DNA from: Ilyobacter polytropus DSM 2926
Lineage (GTDB): Bacteria; Fusobacteriota; Fusobacteriia; Fusobacteriales; Fusobacteriaceae
Reading direction: 5' to 3'
NCBI RefSeq assembly: GCF_000165505.1
Contig: NC_014632.1
Coordinates: forward strand, 62,001 to 126,000
DNA length: 64,000 nucleotides
The notes beneath the pieces are model-generated. The model saw only the letters and a list, made by a program, of their open reading frames with translations, was not told the DNA's origin and made no database searches. Positions 61,882 through 64,000 of the stretch are shown piece by piece. Position 1 is the stretch's first letter. Every line of letters starts with the position of its first letter. A program made the position numbers and the translations under genes.

Positions 61882-62727
61882 ATGATTCAGGAATTAGATG
61901 ATAAGAGAGTCTTTATTAATTACGGGCCAATTCAAATGACTTTGGATATAAAAGTTGGTTTTATGAGAAACACTGAAATAGCATTTAAAGTTGCAGATTA
62001 TATCATCGGTGAATTGCAAAACTTATTAAAATATATGCCTCAATTAAAAGAGTTGAACTCTCTTCAGGATCTTAATGAGGATTATCCTAAAGTTTTGAAT
62101 AAAATGATTACTGGTGTAAATAGATGTGGAGATAAAACTATAAATGTACTAGGGGCTGTAGCAGGTTCTTTTTCAGATATAGCTTTAGAGAAAGCCATAG
62201 AGTTGGGTGCAAGTAGAGTAATAATCAACAATGGTGGAGACATAGCTTTTAAAGATATGAGCGGTGATCCGGTAAAAATTGGAATTCCTTTAAATAGAGA
62301 TTTGAGCAGAAATCAATTAGTAATGACAATCACCGACGATATGAATATCCGAGGAATCTGCACAAGTGGATTGGGAGGGAGAAGCTTCACAAAGGGTGTT
62401 GCAACTGCTTCGGTTGTATTGGCAGATAATGCAGCGGTGGCAGATGTCTGTGCAACATATTTAGGTAATATGACCAATGTTGAAGATGAAAGAATTACTC
62501 GTTGTTTTGCAGAAGATATTGATTCTGGTACCGATATCCCAGGACATATGGTTACCTTGAGTGTCGGTAATATTTCTAAAGAAAAAATCTATCAGGCACT
62601 ATTGAACGGAGCAAACGCTGCGGAAAAATTATATGAAAAAGGAATAATAAAGGGAGCGTTATTATGTGTTAAAAATGAAATTGTAATGATCCCAGATAAT
62701 ATCAATTATATTGAAAATAGAAATTAG
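61882..62727 (+). CDS. UPF0280 family protein (ApbE-like fold)
   Basis: 281-residue protein of the UPF0280 family, related to ApbE flavin transferases. KAIELGASRVIINNGGDIAF and ICTSGLGGRSFTKGVATASVVLADNA are the family signatures; the latter resembles the ApbE flavin/metal site. The family has no established reaction. Starting two bases after hnr implies translational coupling, so a role in assembling or modifying the reductase (for example flavin insertion) is a reasonable guess. Confidence 0.75.
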   Translation: MIQELDDKRVFINYGPIQMTLDIKVGFMRNTEIAFKVADYIIGELQNLLKYMPQLKELNSLQDLNEDYPKVLNKMITGVNRCGDKTINVLGAVAGSFSDIALEKAIELGASRVIINNGGDIAFKDMSGDPVKIGIPLNRDLSRNQLVMTITDDMNIRGICTSGLGGRSFTKGVATASVVLADNAAVADVCATYLGNMTNVEDERITRCFAEDIDSGTDIPGHMVTLSVGNISKEKIYQALLNGANAAEKLYEKGIIKGALLCVKNEIVMIPDNINYIENRN

Positions 62728-62743
62728 ATATCAGGAGGAGTTT

Positions 62744-63331
62744 ATGGATATTAAGATTAGAAAATTTTGTACTTTTGTAGAAGAGATCATGATAGACGGG
62801 GAAAAAACTATCCAAGGAAAAGTTAACAAAAGATCTTCAGCGGCAGTAATTATTAAAAATCCTTTTGCAGGAAAGTATGTTGAAGATTTATCTCAACTGA
62901 CTGAATGGAGCGTTGAAATAGCCCCTATACTTACCAAAAAAGCTTTAGAAGCGGCTGGAATGGAAATGGGTGAAGTTGAAAGTTATGGGAAAGCCGCAAT
63001 TGTAGGGGGAAATGGAGAGCTAGAGCATGCTGCTAGTATACTACATCCAAAATTAGGAAAACCGTTTCGTGATGAAGTTGGTGGAGGAAAAGCAATTATT
63101 CCTTCCTCCAAGAAAATGGGCTACCCAGGATGTACAATAGATGTCCCGCTACACTATAAAGATGCGGCGTTTGTAAGGTCTCATTTTGATGCTATGGAAG
63201 TAAGAATTCCAGACGCTCCAAGAGGTGACGAAATAGTTGTTATTTTATCCATTACAAATTGTGGCAGACCACATCCTAGAGTAGGTGGACTGAAAAAAGA
63301 TGAGGCTAAATGTGAAGACGGATTGAGATAA
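62744..63331 (+). CDS. DUF1185 'amino acid synthesis' family protein
   Basis: 195-residue protein of DUF1185. FVEEIMIDGEKTIQGKVNKRSS, NPFAGKYVEDLSQL and VGGNGELEHAASILHPKLGKPFRDEVGGG are family segments, and it ends with TNCGRPHPRVGGL. No reaction is established; relatives occur beside catabolic genes for cyclic nitrogen compounds. The ATG at 62744 follows AGGAGGAG; an upstream in-frame ATG lies inside the previous gene. Confidence 0.72.
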   Translation: MDIKIRKFCTFVEEIMIDGEKTIQGKVNKRSSAAVIIKNPFAGKYVEDLSQLTEWSVEIAPILTKKALEAAGMEMGEVESYGKAAIVGGNGELEHAASILHPKLGKPFRDEVGGGKAIIPSSKKMGYPGCTIDVPLHYKDAAFVRSHFDAMEVRIPDAPRGDEIVVILSITNCGRPHPRVGGLKKDEAKCEDGLR

Positions 63332-63370
63332 ATAATAGCATAGAATTGAAATATTTTAGGAGTGATACAT

Positions 63371-64000
63371 TTGAGTAGAATAATCAGCAGTGTTATACTT
63401 GTAATGTTAATGGTAGGTACGGGGTGTTTTTTAACGAAAAAAGAGATATTGGGGGAGGAAAGTAACAAACTTTTTTCTCAGCTTGTATTAAAAATATGCC
63501 TCCCTGCACTTATAATCCAAGGTCTTACTGGACGTTTTACAAGGGAAGGACTTATAAAATCCGCCCAGTGGTTGGGTTTGTCTTTTATTATAATTATTGT
63601 TTTAATAATAGCTTCTAAGGTGATTATTCTAAGCAAGCATATAAAAAGAAAGGCACTTTTTCAAATTTCATTTATATTTGCAAATACTATATTTGTAGGC
63701 CTTCCTGTAAACATAGCTCTTTTTGGAGATGAAAGTATACCTTATATTTTTCTTTATTATTTTGCTAGCACCACTTTCTTCTGGACCTACGGTATATATT
63801 GTGTACAAGGAGAAGGAAATATAAGAGAGGGTTTAAAAAAACTTTTGACTCCTACCACTACGGCATTTTTTATAGGGGTGATTTTGCTGTTATTCAAAGT
63901 TCCTATACCAGGATTTATTGCAACTTATATGAAATATATTGGTGGAATGACTACTCCTCTTGCTATGCTTTATCTAGGAACATCTATGTATAGCCTGGGA
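63371..64000 (+). CDS. AEC (auxin efflux carrier) family transporter, cut by the window end
   Basis: The first 210 residues of a membrane carrier; the frame is open to the window edge. SRIISSVILVMLMVGTGCFLTKK and LVLKICLPALIIQGLTGRF followed by FIFANTIFVGLPVNIALFGDES are typical of AEC permeases, which move malate, malonate and other organic anions. TTG start behind TTAGGAGTG. Located after the nicotinate genes, it may export a fermentation acid or import a related substrate. Usual family length is about 310 residues, so roughly 100 are missing. Confidence 0.85.
   Translation, partial: MSRIISSVILVMLMVGTGCFLTKKEILGEESNKLFSQLVLKICLPALIIQGLTGRFTREGLIKSAQWLGLSFIIIIVLIIASKVIILSKHIKRKALFQISFIFANTIFVGLPVNIALFGDESIPYIFLYYFASTTFFWTYGIYCVQGEGNIREGLKKLLTPTTTAFFIGVILLLFKVPIPGFIATYMKYIGGMTTPLAMLYLGTSMYSLG

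Overview
AT-rich, mostly plus-strand DNA from a low-GC anaerobe. It carries a glycyl-radical enzyme, two four-subunit ferredoxin-dependent 2-oxoacid oxidoreductases, TRAP transporters, a Na+/glutamate-type symporter and a probable nicotinate-fermentation operon. These point to a fermentative, probably marine or salt-exposed bacterium. I lean towards Fusobacteriota (Ilyobacter/Propionigenium-like) over Clostridia, but no marker gene in the window settles this.

Layout. 0-8.5 kb: organosulfonate cleavage (glycyl-radical C-S lyase of isethionate-lyase type, activase, Fe-alcohol dehydrogenase, SLC13-type carrier, two TauE/SafE exporters). 8.6-11.9 kb: secreted endonuclease I, and an S24-type repressor divergent from DNA polymerase IV. 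11.9-14.1 kb: a LysR gene split by an IS3-family element. 14.3-16.2 kb: RraA-like aldolase plus GltS. 16.3-21.9 kb: sugar-acid operon (split UxaA dehydratase, KdgT, DUF1537 kinase, PdxA2, GntR). 22.3-28.2 kb: nitrilase, DUF2848 protein, TRAP transporter, GntR. 28.3-31.0 kb: 2-oxoacid oxidoreductase (KorDABC). 31.2-35.8 kb: two small flavoprotein/regulator modules (Rrf2 and HxlR) and an EamA transporter. 36.1-43.5 kb: ectoine-type catabolism (M20 deacetylase, DoeA ectoine hydrolase, TRAP transporter, EutA-like protein, GntR). 43.6-47.9 kb: methionine gamma-lyase and a second 2-oxoacid oxidoreductase. 48.3-51.3 kb: RavA-ViaA. 51.4-64 kb: LacI regulator and an operon matching Eubacterium barkeri nicotinate fermentation (ndhFSLM, hgd, ena, hnr), with a PTS-IIC-like membrane protein, UPF0280, DUF1185 and an AEC transporter cut by the window end.

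The most unusual feature is not a gene. The leaders of the nitrilase, ectoine and nicotinate operons carry the same RNA architecture: an AAGTAA segment, a P1 stem enclosing a hairpin with a conserved CCCT junction, then TTACTT inside a long intrinsic terminator. AAGTAA can pair with TTACTT, so this looks like a riboswitch or protein-binding attenuator. The ectoine and nicotinate leaders hold extra upstream copies. I do not recognise it as a known class. The nitrilase and ectoine leaders also share a second layout: a palindrome whose right half-site recurs three times at exact 7-bp steps, a probable operator for the GntR regulator encoded in each cluster.

Taken together, the window is a stack of separately regulated modules for scavenging small organic nitrogen and sulfur compounds (sulfonate, sugar acid, amide, ectoine, nicotinate). 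The two oxidoreductases and the methionine gamma-lyase could feed the resulting oxoacids to ferredoxin. Functions are assigned from motifs, length and gene order only; no database search was possible.
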